Below are positions 62,185 through 64,000 of a stretch of 64,000 nt of DNA, piece by piece; the stretch's first letter is position 1; every line of letters begins with the position of its first letter. Under the pieces are notes generated by a model, which was not told the DNA's origin, made no database searches, and saw only the letters and a program-made list of their open reading frames with translations. The stretch is from the NCBI RefSeq assembly GCF_003053745.1, contig NZ_QAYE01000004.1, positions 1-64,000 of the forward strand, written 5' to 3'. Source of the DNA: Sphingomonas faeni (lineage in GTDB: Bacteria; Pseudomonadota; Alphaproteobacteria; Sphingomonadales; Sphingomonadaceae). A program made the position numbers and the translations under genes.

Positions 62185-63459
62185 TCAAGCCGCCTTGCGT
62201 AAATCCAGGCGGCTCCAGATCTCCACCAGCGCATCCGTCAGTTCGCGCATCATCGCCTCGGTATGCGCAGGACCCGGCGTGAATCGCAGCCGCTCGGTGC
62301 CGCGCGGCACGGTCGGATAGTTGATCGGCTGCACGTACACACCGTATTCGGCGAGCAGCACGTCGCTGATCTTCTTTGCCTTGACCGGATCGCCGACCAT
62401 CAGCGGCACGATATGCGTATCGCCGATCATAACCGGCAGCCCGGCGTCCTTCAGCATCGCCTTGAGCATCGCCGCGGAAGCCTGCTGTCCCTCGCGCTCG
62501 ACGCTCGAGCTTTTCAGATGCCGCACGCTCGCAAGCACACCAGCGACCAGCACCGGCGACAGCGAGGTCGTGAAGATGAACCCCGGTGCATATGAACGGA
62601 TCACGTCGACGATAGTGCGATCGGCGGCAATATAGCCCCCCATCACGCCGAATGCCTTGCCGAGCGTGCCCTCGAGGATCGTGATCCGATGCGCGACCTC
62701 GTCCCGTTCCGAAATGCCGCCGCCACGCGCGCCATACATCCCGACCGCATGGACTTCGTCGCAATAGGTCAGCGCGTTGTACCGGTCGGCCAGATCGCAC
62801 ACCGCGGAGATCGGCGCGATGTCGCCCTCCATCGAATACACGCTCTCGAACGCGATCAGCTTTGGTGCCGCCGGATCTTCGGCCGCGAGGAGCTCTTCGA
62901 GATGCGCGAGGTCGTTGTGGCGGAACACGCGCTTCTCGCATCCCGAATTGCGGATACCAGCGATCATCGACGCGTGGTTCAGCTCGTCGGAAAAGATGAT
63001 GCAGCCCGGCAGCACCTTCGCCAACGTCGCCAGCGTAGCCTCGTTCGAGACGTACCCGCTCGTGAACAGCAACGCCGCTTCCTTGCCGTGGAGGTCGGCG
63101 AGTTCGCCCTCCAGGTCGACATGGTAATGCGTGTTGCCGCCGATATTGCGCGTGCCGCCCGAGCCCGCGCCGACGTCATGCAACGCCTCTTCCATCGCCG
63201 CGATCACCTTCGGATGCTGGCCCATCGCGAGATAATCGTTCGAGCACCACACCGTGATCGGCTTGGGCCCGTTGTGCCCCGCGAAACAGCGCGCGTTCGG
63301 AAACGCACCCTTGTTGCGGAGAATGTCGATGAACACGCGGTAGCGCCCTTCGGCATGCAACCGATCGATCGCCTGCGTGAAAACGCGCGAATAATCGACT
63401 CGTGGACCCAAGGTAGAGTCCGTTGCCGAGATGCCGTTGGTAATCATAGGCTTGGGCAC
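62185..63459 (-). CDS. hemA: 5-aminolevulinate synthase
   Basis: Condenses glycine and succinyl-CoA to 5-aminolevulinate (alphaproteobacterial Shemin route). 424 residues: core start [20 protein letters not shown], glycine loop [21 protein letters not shown] lysine in [15 protein letters not shown], and the ending [15 protein letters not shown]. About 20 residues longer at the N-terminus than many homologues; ATG at 63459 or 63447. Feeds haem to the oxidase encoded in this window. Confidence 0.97.
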   Translation of the reverse strand: MPKPMITNGISATDSTLGPRVDYSRVFTQAIDRLHAEGRYRVFIDILRNKGAFPNARCFAGHNGPKPITVWCSNDYLAMGQHPKVIAAMEEALHDVGAGSGGTRNIGGNTHYHVDLEGELADLHGKEAALLFTSGYVSNEATLATLAKVLPGCIIFSDELNHASMIAGIRNSGCEKRVFRHNDLAHLEELLAAEDPAAPKLIAFESVYSMEGDIAPISAVCDLADRYNALTYCDEVHAVGMYGARGGGISERDEVAHRITILEGTLGKAFGVMGGYIAADRTIVDVIRSYAPGFIFTTSLSPVLVAGVLASVRHLKSSSVEREGQQASAAMLKAMLKDAGLPVMIGDTHIVPLMVGDPVKAKKISDVLLAEYGVYVQPINYPTVPRGTERLRFTPGPAHTEAMMRELTDALVEIWSRLDLRKAA

Positions 63460-63583
63460 TACGCCTCGCTTTCACTCGTTTCCAGCGCAATACCGCTCTT
63501 ACGGTGATCGCTTTCCTCATCCTGGGCGCACATTGCCACGATGCGCCCGCGACGCAAGGTGCCATAGTGTCTCAGGCTGACGC

Positions 63584-64000
63584 TCAGAGCGGCTCGATCC
63601 TGGCGAATCCATGCGCAGCCAAAGCGGGGCCGAGCGCACGTTCGTCTTCACCCAACCGGGTAAAGACGGCAACGCCCTCCCCCGCTCCCGACCACGATTC
63701 GCCCTGCATCAGATGAACGATCCGCCGCGCGATTCCGGGACCGCCGTCGACGAACCGGACGCCGGGCGCCGCCTCCGCAAGCTCCGTTTCGACTAGCGGA
63801 AAATGTGTGCAGGCGTTGACGATCACGTCGATCGCGTCGCCGCCGGGTTGCGAAAACAGCCCATCCAGTACGGCGGCATAGCGTTCCGGCGCGACGACTC
63901 GGCCATGCAATTTCGCCTCGGCCATCTCTACTAGAGCTGCCGAGCCGTAGCGCAGCACCGTGCAATCGCCCGCGAACCTCGCGGCAAGATCATCGACATA
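63584..64000 (-). CDS. murI: Glutamate racemase, C-terminal part (cut by window end)
   Basis: Provides D-glutamate for peptidoglycan. The open frame runs off the right edge of the window, so only about 138 C-terminal residues are seen. The second catalytic cysteine motif VIVNACTHFPLVETEL is present, followed by FVDGGPGIARRIVH, both typical of MurI. The in-frame ATG at 63958 is internal, not the start. Confidence 0.9.
   Translation of the reverse strand, partial: YVDDLAARFAGDCTVLRYGSAALVEMAEAKLHGRVVAPERYAAVLDGLFSQPGGDAIDVIVNACTHFPLVETELAEAAPGVRFVDGGPGIARRIVHLMQGESWSGAGEGVAVFTRLGEDERALGPALAAHGFARIEPL

Overview
The window is a GC-rich chromosomal segment (hand counts of typical coding lines are near 70-75% G+C) from an alphaproteobacterium, almost certainly a sphingomonad (order Sphingomonadales, Sphingomonas-like). 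Evidence is gene content and order: hisS-prfA-prmC next to a DUF4167 protein, ybgC-tolQRAB-pal, pyrE-pdxJ-acpS-lepB, a coxB-ctaD-ctaB-ctaG-coxC-DUF983-SURF1-thrC block, rpiB-glyA-nrdR-trmJ-rpsD, and a single-enzyme (Shemin) hemA. It is core chromosome, not a prophage or plasmid. I see no tRNA, CRISPR array, phage gene or classical transposase.

Layout. 1-260: promoter, boxA and leader of an rRNA operon reading leftwards out of the window. 448-2747: flippase, CBS protein, small membrane protein. 2855-7753 (minus): DUF4167 protein, prmC, prfA, hisS. 7803-11774 (plus): DUF1345, M61 protease, ppa, a 2OG-Fe(II) oxygenase-like protein. 11926-14675 (minus): GNAT, EamA transporter, ispG. 14791-18285 (plus): DUF1993, acyltransferase, isoaspartyl peptidase, S1/P1 nuclease. 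18452-23445 (minus): the Tol-Pal operon. 23563-28300: VOC protein, lipoprotein, nitronate monooxygenase, lysC, ubiG. 28318-33889: a glycosyltransferase island bounded by palindromic repeats. 33932-37896 (minus): AI-2E-family protein, lepB, acpS, pdxJ, pyrE. 38173-49169 (plus): cytochrome c oxidase genes with an inserted membrane-protein gene, then thrC and an rRNA methyltransferase. 49292-54046: agmatine deiminase, M28 and S9 peptidases. 54106-59120: rpsD, chorismate mutase, a GIY-YIG/TrmJ fusion, nrdR, glyA, rpiB. 59359-64000: lipoprotein, ECF sigma and anti-sigma factors, DUF3429, Uma2, hemA and the end of murI.

The most striking layer is not the genes. About twenty paired palindromic (REPIN-like) elements of 57-170 bp fall into several sequence families, and within at least two families the spacer between the arms is conserved as well. 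They sit at operon boundaries, inside operons (tolQ/tolR, acpS/pdxJ) and in frame within open reading frames: they cover the start regions of prmC, tolB and a GT39-like gene, and encode the linker of a GIY-YIG/TrmJ fusion. At 56248-56646 one repeat family forms terminal inverted repeats around a single GIY-YIG nuclease domain; one repeat supplies its Shine-Dalgarno sequence and the other its C-terminal codons. That has the architecture of a minimal mobile unit and is my best candidate for an undescribed system. A second anomaly is hisS, whose anticodon-binding domain is written in clearly AT-richer DNA than the rest of the gene.
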